DNA of 58,135 nucleotides. Source: Rhodobium orientis. GTDB taxonomy: Bacteria > Pseudomonadota > Alphaproteobacteria > Rhizobiales > Rhodobiaceae. Position numbers and translations under genes: made by a program. Location: the NCBI RefSeq assembly GCF_003258835.1, contig NZ_NPEV01000016.1, positions 1 through 58,135 on the forward strand, given 5' to 3'. This document shows positions 50,201 through 58,110 of this stretch, piece by piece (position 1 is the first letter of the stretch; the number at the start of each line of letters is the position of its first letter). The notes below the pieces were generated by a model, which saw nothing but the letters and a program-made list of their open reading frames with translations, ran no database searches and had not been told where the DNA came from.

Positions 50201-50222
50201 TTCTTCGCCCCCTTTTTCATCG

Positions 50223-51053
50223 TCACCCCACGAGGGGCTTCAGATACTCGTAGGCGCTGCGCGCCACATAGTCGGGATCGACGTCCCGCCTGTTGAAGCC
50301 GATCTCCATTGTGACGTAGCCCTTGAAGTCGATTTCCTTCAGCGCAGCGACCAGCGCCTCGTAGTCGACCTTGCCGGATGCGCTCGGCGCGTTCCGGTTG
50401 GTGTCCGACAGGTGGATGTGGTGCAGGTCTGCGCCCATCCTGTAGGCGTAGTCGGTCGGCACCTCGCTGCGATAGAGCACGTGGATGGTGTCGAACATCA
50501 GCTTGACGTTCGGCGCTCCGACCTCGCGCATCATCCGGATCGCGTCGTCGCAGGACTCCACCAGATTGCTGTCCATGGAGGTCGGCTCGATGGCCACCGT
50601 CACGCCCATGTCCGCGGCCTTGGCCGCGATCGTCCTCAGCGCCTCACGGCTCCATTCCCAGGCCTGGTCGGTGGTCGTGCCGAACACCTGCCAGCCGGCG
50701 ACGTAAAGAAGGGTCTTGCCGCCAAGGTCGGCGCACAGCCGTGCCACCTTCACATACTGGTCGATGGCGTTCGCGCGTTCCGCTTCAAGCGGCGAGGAAA
50801 CGTTGAAGCCGGGCCCGCCGCCGGGCGCCGGCAGCATGCTGGAACAGGCAATCCCGTTGGCATCGAGCACCGCCTTGATCTCCTGGCGCCGGTCGGCGTC
50901 GATGTAATCCGGATAGGCGTGCGGCGCGGCGGCGCCGATTTCGATGCCGTCATAGCCGATCCTGGCGAGCCGCCGGATCGTCTCGTCGAGCGGATAGGAC
51001 GGCACCCAGACCGGAAAGCTGGAGTAGACCCAGGTATTGAACGACAGTTTCAT
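50223..51053 (-). CDS. Sugar phosphate isomerase/epimerase (ketose 3-epimerase-like)
   Basis: 276 residues. Metal-site pattern of the tagatose/psicose 3-epimerase group: VAIEPTSMDSNLV (Glu), KLMFDTIHVLYRSE (Asp, His), HHIHLSDTNRNAPSASGKVDYEAL, and YVTMEIGFNRR (final Glu). It starts 25 bases after the Fe-S reductase gene and precedes the binding protein. It shares little with the TIM-barrel protein at 45574, so two separate isomerisation or epimerisation steps are likely in this pathway. Confidence 0.86.
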   Translation of the reverse strand: MKLSFNTWVYSSFPVWVPSYPLDETIRRLARIGYDGIEIGAAAPHAYPDYIDADRRQEIKAVLDANGIACSSMLPAPGGGPGFNVSSPLEAERANAIDQYVKVARLCADLGGKTLLYVAGWQVFGTTTDQAWEWSREALRTIAAKAADMGVTVAIEPTSMDSNLVESCDDAIRMMREVGAPNVKLMFDTIHVLYRSEVPTDYAYRMGADLHHIHLSDTNRNAPSASGKVDYEALVAALKEIDFKGYVTMEIGFNRRDVDPDYVARSAYEYLKPLVG

Positions 51054-51078
51054 TGTTCTTTTCCTCCCATGCGGCGCC

Positions 51079-53148
51079 CTAGAGCGTTTCGGCCAGTTGG
51101 TAGGCTTCCAGGATGTTGCTCTGGATCAGCCGTGGCGCGACGCAGTCGCCGACTCTTTCTATGCGGACGGACTTGAACTCCTGATGTTTCTTCAGCGCGA
51201 CGTAGAGATCGTCGCGCGACCTGCGGCCGATCACCGGAACCACCCAGTCGACCTCTTCGATGGCGCCCTCGTTGCCGGGAATGAGGAGATACTGGCCCCA
51301 GCCGATCGCGTCCTCGGAGGAAAACACCTGCGCGGTGCGGACCCGGCCGGGCTCGATGGCGGTGACGACCGTCGAGGTGACGAGGGAAAGCCCCTTGATG
51401 GCCGCCCGCCGGAAGAACAGCGTGCGCGTCCCGTCTTCCAGTTCGGACCCGACGACCTCATAGGACGCCACCACGGTGACCCGGCAGCCGTTGTCGGCGA
51501 GGAACTCGGCAGTGCCGGCGGCCTCCCAGTGTCCGTTGCCGTCGATCACCACCACATGGCCGGAGGGCATCACGTCGCCGGCGAGCACCCTGTCGACGGA
51601 GACGACATGGTCGAGATCAAGGCCCGGCGTGTCCGGCAGGACCTGCCGTCCCTCCACTTCCGCGGCGAACGGCACGCCGTTGCGTCCGGGAAGGTTGGAG
51701 GCCGAGCCGGTGGCGACCACGATGGTGTCGCAGCCGAGTTCGGCAAGCGCCTCCGGCGTCGCCTCGACGCGCCGCCGCACATCGACGCCGAGGTCGCCGA
51801 GAACGGCTTCCAGATGGCTCGTCACCTCGCCGATATCCTCGTGCTCCGGCTGCTTCATGGCGAGGCGGATGAGGCCGCCGAGCGTGCCGTCGCGTTCCAG
51901 AAGCATCACCTGGTGCCCGCGCCGCGCCGCGATCTCAGCCACCTTCATGCCGGTCAGGCCGCCGCCGACGACGGCAATGCGGTGCTTTTGCTCGGCCGGC
52001 ACAAGGTCGCGGTCGTTCAGCGTTGCCTCGCGCCCGGCGCTCGGGTTCTGGATGCAGCGAATGCCCTTTTCCTGGCCGACCTGATGGATGCAGGCGTCGT
52101 TGCAGGCAATGCAGATGCGGATGAGATGGCCGCGTCCGGTCCTCAGCTTTTCCACGGTCTCCGGATCGGCCACCAGTTGCCGCGCCAGCCCGATCATGTC
52201 GGCATGGCCGTCGCGGATCATCGCTTCGCCGCGCGAGGGCGGCGTGATCCGCCCGAAGGCGACCACCGGCAGCTCCGTCGCCTGCTTCAGGGCGACGTTG
52301 AGCCGATCGAATTCCTCCGAGGCGACCGCCGCCGGCGGGATTTCCATCCAGTAGCTGGAAAACGAGCCGGCGTCGGCGTTGAAATAGTCGACGAGCCCCG
52401 TCGCCTCGAGCGCGGCAACCATCTTCAGGCCGTAGTCCAGATCGTAGCCGAACGGCGTGAACTCATCGAGGCAGATGCGCACACCGAGGGGCACCGACGG
52501 GCCGGTCGCGGCCTTGATCGCTTCCATGACCTCGATCGAAAGCCGCATCCGGTTCGCAAAGCTGCCGCCCCAGCGGTCCGTCCGGCGGTTGAAATAGGGC
52601 GAGGCGAAGGAGCGAAGGAGGCCGTCATGGGCGATCTTGATCTCGATACCGTCGTGGCCGGCCGCCATGACGTTGCGCGCCGCCGCCGCGAAGCCGGCGA
52701 TGACCGCGGCGATATCGTCCTCGTCCACCGCCTTGGTGTTGAAGTGGCTCGAAGGCTCCGGCATCTGCGTCGGCGCCCACATGATATGGGGCGGGCGCAT
52801 CAAGGAGGTGTGGCCGCCATGGGTGAGCTGGCTGAACAGCTTGGCACCGTGCGCGTGCACGGCCTCTGCGATGTCGCTGAGGCCGGGGATGACGGCGGGG
52901 TCCCAGGCATTGAGGAACCGGTCCGACATCTTGCCCGTGGGGTGGATCGCCTGGCTTTCCATGACGATCAGTCCTACTCCCCCACGGGCCCGCTCGCGGT
53001 GATACGCGGTGAGGGCCGGCGACGGCATGCCCTCCAGGGTTCCAAGCGCTGTGAAATGCGGCTGGAACACGAAACGATTTCGTATCTCGACCGCCCCTAA
53101 GCGGAACGGACTGAACAAGAGGGGGAAACGTGTTGCCGGATCAGACAT
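51079..53148 (-). CDS. NADH:flavin oxidoreductase with Fe-S cluster (2,4-dienoyl-CoA reductase/TMADH type)
   Basis: 689 residues. An old-yellow-enzyme TIM barrel (1-~340; RFVFQPHFTALG, FSQLTHGGHTS, PYFNRRTDRWGGSFANR) is followed by a 4Fe-4S motif C-x2-C-x3-C-x11-C (CIACNDACIHQ...RC, about 345-365), then FAD/NAD(P) Rossmann domains (VVGGGLTGMKVAEIAARRG, VVIDGNGHWEAAGTAEFL). Relatives reduce enoyl-CoAs, demethylate amines or act on odd C=C bonds. Its presence among sugar isomerases is unusual, so the substrate may be an unsaturated or N-methylated sugar-like compound. Predicted LacI-type sites lie upstream (53194) and within codons 22-27 (53069). Confidence 0.9.
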   Translation of the reverse strand: MSDPATRFPLLFSPFRLGAVEIRNRFVFQPHFTALGTLEGMPSPALTAYHRERARGGVGLIVMESQAIHPTGKMSDRFLNAWDPAVIPGLSDIAEAVHAHGAKLFSQLTHGGHTSLMRPPHIMWAPTQMPEPSSHFNTKAVDEDDIAAVIAGFAAAARNVMAAGHDGIEIKIAHDGLLRSFASPYFNRRTDRWGGSFANRMRLSIEVMEAIKAATGPSVPLGVRICLDEFTPFGYDLDYGLKMVAALEATGLVDYFNADAGSFSSYWMEIPPAAVASEEFDRLNVALKQATELPVVAFGRITPPSRGEAMIRDGHADMIGLARQLVADPETVEKLRTGRGHLIRICIACNDACIHQVGQEKGIRCIQNPSAGREATLNDRDLVPAEQKHRIAVVGGGLTGMKVAEIAARRGHQVMLLERDGTLGGLIRLAMKQPEHEDIGEVTSHLEAVLGDLGVDVRRRVEATPEALAELGCDTIVVATGSASNLPGRNGVPFAAEVEGRQVLPDTPGLDLDHVVSVDRVLAGDVMPSGHVVVIDGNGHWEAAGTAEFLADNGCRVTVVASYEVVGSELEDGTRTLFFRRAAIKGLSLVTSTVVTAIEPGRVRTAQVFSSEDAIGWGQYLLIPGNEGAIEEVDWVVPVIGRRSRDDLYVALKKHQEFKSVRIERVGDCVAPRLIQSNILEAYQLAETL
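53069..53083. promoter_or_regulatory. LacI-type palindrome inside the start of the Fe-S reductase gene
   Basis: ACGAAA-CGA-TTTCGT has perfect six-base arms and contains the core AAACGATT. It lies 66 bases inside the coding region. With the site at 53194 about 120 bases away it could support looping by the LacI protein. It could also be coding-sequence chance. Confidence 0.4.
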
Positions 53149-53193
53149 GTCGACCGGTGTCCGTTATCCTCTCGTAGCGGCCGAAAAGGCGCT

Positions 53194-53205
53194 ACGTAAT
53201 CGTTT
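53194..53205 (-). promoter_or_regulatory. LacI-type operator upstream of the Fe-S reductase gene
   Basis: On the minus strand the 12-mer AAACGATTACGT is identical to the one at 54352-54363. It lies 46-57 bases before the reductase start (53148), a usual place for a LacI operator, in the 120-base gap after the Gfo/Idh gene. Confidence 0.6.
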
Positions 53206-53268
53206 CAATCACCTGACAACCGAAGCCGCGCCTGTTTACGTGATTCAAGGGATGTCAGGATGCTGGCT

Positions 53269-54282
53269 TCAGGAGACGTCCGCACTCGTTCCGGAGTGGG
53301 CCGACCGGGCCATGGCGTCGAGGACGCGCATATTGGCGACGGAGTCCTCCAGCGGCAGCGGAGCCGGCTTGCCCTCGAGGATCGCCTCGGAGAAGGCCTG
53401 CACCATCAGGCTATACTGGTCGACCGCGGCAATGGTCTCCTCCTGGCGCCCGCCGTCGCCGTCGCACAGGATGACGAGGGTCTCCGACACCCGGGTGTCC
53501 AGACCCGGAATGATGCCGCGCGGCACCTCGATCGAGCCCTTGTTGCCGACCACCGTGTAGGAGCCCTGGGAATTGCCGGAGAACGAGCAACTGACGATGC
53601 CCTTGCGGCCCTCCGCGAACTCCAGGATCGCGGCCAGGTTGGTGTCGACACCGAAGCGCGGATCCACATGCCAGCGCACGGTCGCCGTCAACGGCTCCTC
53701 GCCGAACACCATCCGGCAGACGCTGACGACGTAGCAGCCCATGTCGAGAAGGGCGCCGCCGCCGAGCTCCGGAATGAAGCGGACGTTGGAGGCATCCGGC
53801 GGGCTCATCATGTCGACGCAGAGATGCGCGCGGACTTCCTGGATATCGCCGATGGCGTCCTCGGCAATGAGTTGCTTGACCCGGGCATGCTGGGGATGGA
53901 AGCGGTACATGAACCCTTCCATCATCGGCCGCCCCACCTTCTTGGACTGTTCCAGGAGCTGGATGGCCTCGTCGGCATTCATCGCCAGCGGCTTTTCGCA
54001 GAGCACCGCCTTGCCGGCGTCGAGCGCCTTGCCCGCCCATTCGGCATGCAGGCTGTTCGGCAGCGGAATGTAGACCGCATCAATATCGGGATCGTTGATC
54101 AGCGCGTCGTAGTCGAGCACGCGGATGCCCGGAAGACCCATGCTTTCCGGCTTCACCTCGGTAGGGCGGCGCGAGGCCACCGCGACGAGCGATGCGTTTT
54201 TTGCAGATTGAATGGCCGGTATCAGGGCCATCTTTGCGATGCCCGCAAATCCGAGCACACCCCAGCGTACTGAACGGTCCAT
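53269..54282 (-). CDS. Gfo/Idh/MocA-family NAD(P)-dependent oxidoreductase
   Basis: 337 residues from ATG 54282, chosen for GGGAGGGGG just upstream; a longer frame starts at 54342. N-terminal Rossmann fold (VRWGVLGFAGIAKMALIPAI), then AVYIPLPNSLHAEWAGKALDAGKAVLCEKPLA with the catalytic Lys of EKP, and GGALLDMGCYVVSV. Members oxidise or reduce sugars, inositols and related polyols. It is the first of the reductase-isomerase-importer group and has a strong LacI-type operator 65 bases upstream. Confidence 0.9.
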   Translation of the reverse strand: MDRSVRWGVLGFAGIAKMALIPAIQSAKNASLVAVASRRPTEVKPESMGLPGIRVLDYDALINDPDIDAVYIPLPNSLHAEWAGKALDAGKAVLCEKPLAMNADEAIQLLEQSKKVGRPMMEGFMYRFHPQHARVKQLIAEDAIGDIQEVRAHLCVDMMSPPDASNVRFIPELGGGALLDMGCYVVSVCRMVFGEEPLTATVRWHVDPRFGVDTNLAAILEFAEGRKGIVSCSFSGNSQGSYTVVGNKGSIEVPRGIIPGLDTRVSETLVILCDGDGGRQEETIAAVDQYSLMVQAFSEAILEGKPAPLPLEDSVANMRVLDAMARSAHSGTSADVS

Positions 54283-54346
54283 GATACCCCCTCCCGTGGG
54301 TTTCCGCATGCTGAGCGGAGGGTCCGTGAATATGTTCGTCATTAGT

Positions 54347-54364
54347 GACGTAAACGATTACGTC
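54347..54364. promoter_or_regulatory. LacI-type operator upstream of Gfo/Idh gene
   Basis: GACGTAAACGATTACGTC is symmetrical at 16 of 18 positions around a central CG, the form expected for LacI-family operators. It shares the 12-mer AAACGATTACGT with the site at 53194-53205 on the other strand. The LacI gene at 44089 is the obvious candidate binder. Confidence 0.7.
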
Positions 54365-54683
54365 GACAGTAGAGGCGTGCATTTATCGCGTCAACAGCAA
54401 AACTTTTTCGCCTCAGGAAGGGGCGGCGCGTACAGGAAACCGGGCGCGCAGCGGCGCCCGCACCGACCGGAATCGGCCCGGCGGCCCGTTCTGCGCGGAA
54501 ATACGGCGCGCATTGACGGACGCAGTCGCCGGCGCCTGGCCGAGCGACATGTTCTTCCGGTTGCCGAGGGTGTGAGGGACAGTCCGGCGCGACCTGCCAA
54601 TATGTCGCGGCCGACCGTTTCGGCGGCCCACCCCGTCGGGCAGGCGGCGTCGCGCCGACGCATTCGGTAGCAGCAGAGAAAAC

Positions 54684-54705
54684 GGGAGGCCGCGCACGGC
54701 CTCCC
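54684..54705 (-). terminator. Probable intrinsic terminator of the TRAP-enolase operon
   Basis: On the minus strand a perfect 9-bp GC-rich stem (arms 54705-54697 and 54692-54684, four-base loop) is followed at once by GTTTTCT. It lies 74 bases past the enolase-family stop. A second small hairpin (GGCAGG/CCTGCC, 54714-54732) lies just before it. Confidence 0.6.
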
Positions 54706-54778
54706 CGTCATGCGGCAGGCGGTGCTCCTGCCGGCATCGAGGGCTCGGGAACCGCGAACGGCCCCGAGCCGGTTCGCA

Positions 54779-55921
54779 TCAGGCGGCGAGATCGTACGCC
54801 AGGAAGGGCTTGATGCGATCCGTATCGACTTCCACGCCGAGGCCGGGCTCGCGCGGGACCTCGAGCACGCCGTTGCGGATTCGCTCCTCCGGCGGGTTTT
54901 TCAGCACCTGGACGTACTCGTTGACCTCCGGGAAGTAGGGATAGGTCTCCAGAGGCATCGGCGCCGCCGTCGCCAGCCAGGCCTGCATGGAGACCGCCGT
55001 GCACAGGGACGAGGCGCAGTTGTGCGGCGAGACGCGGGCATTGTAGGCCTCGGCCATCGCCGCGATCTGCACCAGTTCGAAGATGCCGCCGCAATTGCCG
55101 ACATCCGGCATGACGATGTCGACGCCACCGGTCTCCAAAAGGTTCCGGAACCCGCTGCGGGTGTAGATGCGCTCGCCCGCCGCGATCGGCACGCTCCAGC
55201 GCCCCTTCAGGTCCTTCAGGCCGCCGAAATTGTACGGATCGAGCGGTTCCTCGACCCAGGAAACGCCGATCTCCTCGCACACCGACATGAACCGGATCAA
55301 CTGGTCGTTGTTCATGCCGCCGCTGAGGTCCAGCAGGATCTCCGCGTCGTCGCCGACGACCTTCTTCAGCGTGCGGACGCGCTGGATGGCGACGTCGAAC
55401 GCCTCCGCGGAGAGCGCGCGCCGCGTGACATGGCGCAGCGTCCCGCTCGGCTGACGGTTGGCCAGCGGATAGGTCTTCAGGATCTTGTATCCCTCTTTCA
55501 AGGGACGTTCGGCCGCGCGCGCCCATTCCAGCACGTCGTCATGGCGGTAGTTCCAGCCATTGGCGTAGACCGGAATGTTGTCGTGAAAGGCACCGCCGAA
55601 CAGCTCCCAGACGGGAACGCCGAGCGCCTTCGCCTTGATGTCCCAGAGCGCCTGGTCGATGGCGCTGAGGGCGGCAAAGACGATCGCCCCGCCGCCCTTG
55701 GTCCAGAACGAGTGATCGTAGATCTCGTGGTAGACGTTGCGCGGAAACGACGGATCGGCGCCGATGACCTTGGGCGCGAAGTCGGCCAGCATGCCGGCAG
55801 CGCCCTTGGCGCCGATGCCGTAAGCGACCGCAGCCTCGCCCCAGCCGCTGATCCCCTCGTCGGTCACGAGTTCGACGAGGACCGGATGAAGCTCACCCTT
55901 GGTGATGCAATAGACTTTCAT
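54779..55921 (-). CDS. Enolase-superfamily dehydratase (mandelate racemase/muconate lactonizing group)
   Basis: 380 residues from ATG 55921; an open frame continues upstream over the TRAP gene's end. Superfamily elements: GWGEAAVAYGIG capping region, WDIKAKALGVPVWELFGG, ILKTYPL with the first catalytic Lys, LLDLSGG, SWVEEPLDP and GERIYTRSGF as metal ligands (Asp, Glu, Glu), MPDVGNCGG, and VSPHNCASSLC with the catalytic His. Relatives dehydrate sugar acids such as galactonate. It lies two bases after the TRAP permease stop, so the imported substrate is probably an acid sugar. Confidence 0.88.
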   Translation of the reverse strand: MKVYCITKGELHPVLVELVTDEGISGWGEAAVAYGIGAKGAAGMLADFAPKVIGADPSFPRNVYHEIYDHSFWTKGGGAIVFAALSAIDQALWDIKAKALGVPVWELFGGAFHDNIPVYANGWNYRHDDVLEWARAAERPLKEGYKILKTYPLANRQPSGTLRHVTRRALSAEAFDVAIQRVRTLKKVVGDDAEILLDLSGGMNNDQLIRFMSVCEEIGVSWVEEPLDPYNFGGLKDLKGRWSVPIAAGERIYTRSGFRNLLETGGVDIVMPDVGNCGGIFELVQIAAMAEAYNARVSPHNCASSLCTAVSMQAWLATAAPMPLETYPYFPEVNEYVQVLKNPPEERIRNGVLEVPREPGLGVEVDTDRIKPFLAYDLAA

Positions 55922-55923
55922 GT

Positions 55924-58080
55924 TCACGACACGCACGTCGAATTTACCCTTCTGTTTTTCTGGATGTAGAAATAGCCGGCGATCGGGATGAACAGCGCCA
56001 GGCCAACGACGTCGGAAGTGGTTCCGGGAGCGGTGATCGTAAGGCCGGTCAGGAAGACGATCGCGGCCTGCCAGGTCTTCAGCGTCCCGAACAGGTAGCG
56101 CGACAGGCCCGCCGACATGACGATGACGCCGATCGCACATGTGCTGCCGTCCTGGATGAGGCTCCGCCAGGTGAAGCCGTCGGTGACCAGCAGCAGCGAC
56201 GGGGCGTAGCAAAAGACCATCGGCACGACGATCTTGCCGATGCCGAGCTTGAAGGCCTCGACGCCGGTCCGGAACGGTGGCGATTGCGCGATGGCGGCAG
56301 CCGCGAACGCCGTGGTGCAGACGGGCGGAGTCAGCTCGGCGATGATGCCGTAGTAGAAGACGAACATGTGCGAGGCGATCGGCGGCACGCCGAGCTGGGA
56401 AAGCGTCGGCTGAGCAACGGTCGCCAGCAGGATGTAGAGGGCGGTCGTCGGCAGCCCCGCCCCCATCATGATGCAGACGATGGCGATCAGGACGAGCGAC
56501 AGGAACATCTGTATGTCGGGGACCGCCAGCGGCAGCAGCACGTGCAGGGAATCCGCCATTTGCGCCGCGCCGTTGGTCACCATGAAGCCGACGCGGAAGC
56601 CGACGCCGGTGGTGTTGATGACGCCGACGGTGATCCCCACCACCGCCGCTGCAACGCCGACGACGACCGAATATTTCGCACCGACCGCGAGCGCATCCGC
56701 CAGTTGGCCGATCGGCTGCGGATCGTCGCTGCGCCAGGCGGCGATGATCGATGCCGCGACGAGGAACAGGGTCACCGGCAGCCCGAAAGAGCCGTCGAGA
56801 CCCTTTGCGACGACGAAGGCAATGAACCCGGCATTGAGCAGGAGCGTCACGGGCCGCCGCCAGGAGGTGAACCCGAACAGCGCCGCAACGGAGATACCGA
56901 CGAAGGCCGACATGTAGGGCGTGTAGCCGGAGAACAGGATGATCAAGAGGGCCGCCAGCGGGAACACATGCCGCCAGCCGCGGCGCCAGACCCCAACGAC
57001 GTCCGAGAGCCGGCTCGTCGCATCGGGCGCAAGGCCAAGCCGGAGCGCCGTGAAATGCACCTGTGCATAGACGCCCGTGTAGTGCATCAGCGAGGGTACA
57101 ATCGCCGCAATGACGATGGTCGTGTAGGGGACCTCGAGGAACTCGGCCATGATGAAGGCGGCCGCCCCCATCAGCGGCGGCGTGATCTGCCCGCCGGCGC
57201 TGGCGGCGGCCTCGACGGCCGCGGCGAACATGCCCGGATAGCCGAGGCGTTTCATGTTCGGGATGGTCAGCGAGCCGGTCGAGACCGTGTTGGCGATGGC
57301 CGAACCGGAAATCGAGCCGAACAGCGCCGACGAGATCACGCTGACCTTGGCCGGGCCGCCGATCTGCCGGCCGGCGATGGCGTGCGCGGTGTCGATGAAG
57401 AACTCGCCGAGGCCCGTGCGCTGGGCGATCACGCCGAAGATGACGAACTGGATGACGATCGTCGAGACGACCCAGACCGGCAGTCCGAATATGCCCTCGG
57501 ACGGGAAATAGATGTTGTTGACGAACTGGCGCCAGTCGACGCCCGGATGCTTGAGGATGTCGATCGGAATGCTGGGGCCGAACAGGGCATAGCCGATGGC
57601 ACAGAAGGAAATGATCGGCAGCGCCCAGCCCAGCGCCCGACGCGACATCTCGATGGTGATGGCGATGAGGACGGTGCCGAAGAACAAATCGAAGGCGTTC
57701 GGATTGCCCTGCCTGAGCGTCTGCGGCGAGATCTGGTAGGAGAGCGCGCCGAAGCCGATGGTGCCGCCGCGCCAGAACATCGGCAGATAGAGAAGCGCGG
57801 CGATCGCCAGCGCCATCAGGACGATGTCATAGACGGGGATGCGGTTCGGCCCCTCGCCGGGCCGCTCCGGGCGGACCAGCGGATAGTAGGCGAACGCAAA
57901 GATAGCAATGCCGCAAAGGTGCAGGGCGATGTGAAGGCGTTGCACCGGAACGCCGAACCCGGCCCCCGCAATGTGGTAGACCGCGAAGACCAGCGCCAGG
58001 ACCCAGAGCACGTTCCGCACGCGCGGGCCCGGCCGCCGGATTTCCGAAAAGTCTTCTGTGTCCAGATGTTGACCGGGCAT
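55924..58080 (-). CDS. TRAP transporter fused permease (TAXI type)
   Basis: 718 residues, strongly hydrophobic after a polar N-terminus. Fused small and large subunit typical of TAXI-TRAP systems: PSEGIFGLPVWVVSTIVIQFVIFG, SALFGSISGSAIANTVSTGSLTIPNMKRLGYPG, SAGGQITPPLMGAAAFIMAEFL, and later AELTPPVCTTAFAAAAIA. Its TAXI binding protein is not in the window and may be beyond 58135, where the promoter side lies. It is followed by an enolase-superfamily gene. Confidence 0.9.
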   Translation of the reverse strand: MPGQHLDTEDFSEIRRPGPRVRNVLWVLALVFAVYHIAGAGFGVPVQRLHIALHLCGIAIFAFAYYPLVRPERPGEGPNRIPVYDIVLMALAIAALLYLPMFWRGGTIGFGALSYQISPQTLRQGNPNAFDLFFGTVLIAITIEMSRRALGWALPIISFCAIGYALFGPSIPIDILKHPGVDWRQFVNNIYFPSEGIFGLPVWVVSTIVIQFVIFGVIAQRTGLGEFFIDTAHAIAGRQIGGPAKVSVISSALFGSISGSAIANTVSTGSLTIPNMKRLGYPGMFAAAVEAAASAGGQITPPLMGAAAFIMAEFLEVPYTTIVIAAIVPSLMHYTGVYAQVHFTALRLGLAPDATSRLSDVVGVWRRGWRHVFPLAALLIILFSGYTPYMSAFVGISVAALFGFTSWRRPVTLLLNAGFIAFVVAKGLDGSFGLPVTLFLVAASIIAAWRSDDPQPIGQLADALAVGAKYSVVVGVAAAVVGITVGVINTTGVGFRVGFMVTNGAAQMADSLHVLLPLAVPDIQMFLSLVLIAIVCIMMGAGLPTTALYILLATVAQPTLSQLGVPPIASHMFVFYYGIIAELTPPVCTTAFAAAAIAQSPPFRTGVEAFKLGIGKIVVPMVFCYAPSLLLVTDGFTWRSLIQDGSTCAIGVIVMSAGLSRYLFGTLKTWQAAIVFLTGLTITAPGTTSDVVGLALFIPIAGYFYIQKNRRVNSTCVS

Positions 58081-58098
58081 GGAATGATCGCTCTAGGC

Positions 58099-58110
58099 CG
58101 TTTCGAAACG
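58099..58110. promoter_or_regulatory. Perfect palindrome upstream of the TAXI-TRAP gene
   Basis: CGTTTCGAAACG is a perfect 12-base palindrome 19 bases before ATG 58080. Its AAACG half resembles, but is not the same as, the LacI-type core in this cluster. It could be an operator or chance; too little upstream sequence is present to judge. Confidence 0.35.

Larger units (their letters stand above)
54283..54778. other. 496-base gap between Gfo/Idh and enolase-superfamily genes
   Basis: It contains the LacI-type operator at 54347-54364 and presumably the promoter of the Gfo/Idh operon (AT-richer up to about 54415). The rest to 54670 is GC-rich sequence in which short frames lack codon bias, ribosome sites or recognisable domains. 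A terminator for the upstream enolase operon lies at 54684-54705. Confidence 0.65.

Noticed and set aside
54391-54711. Short Arg/Cys-rich open frames between the Gfo/Idh and enolase genes
   Set aside because: No codon bias, ribosome site or domain; they overlap a terminator hairpin.
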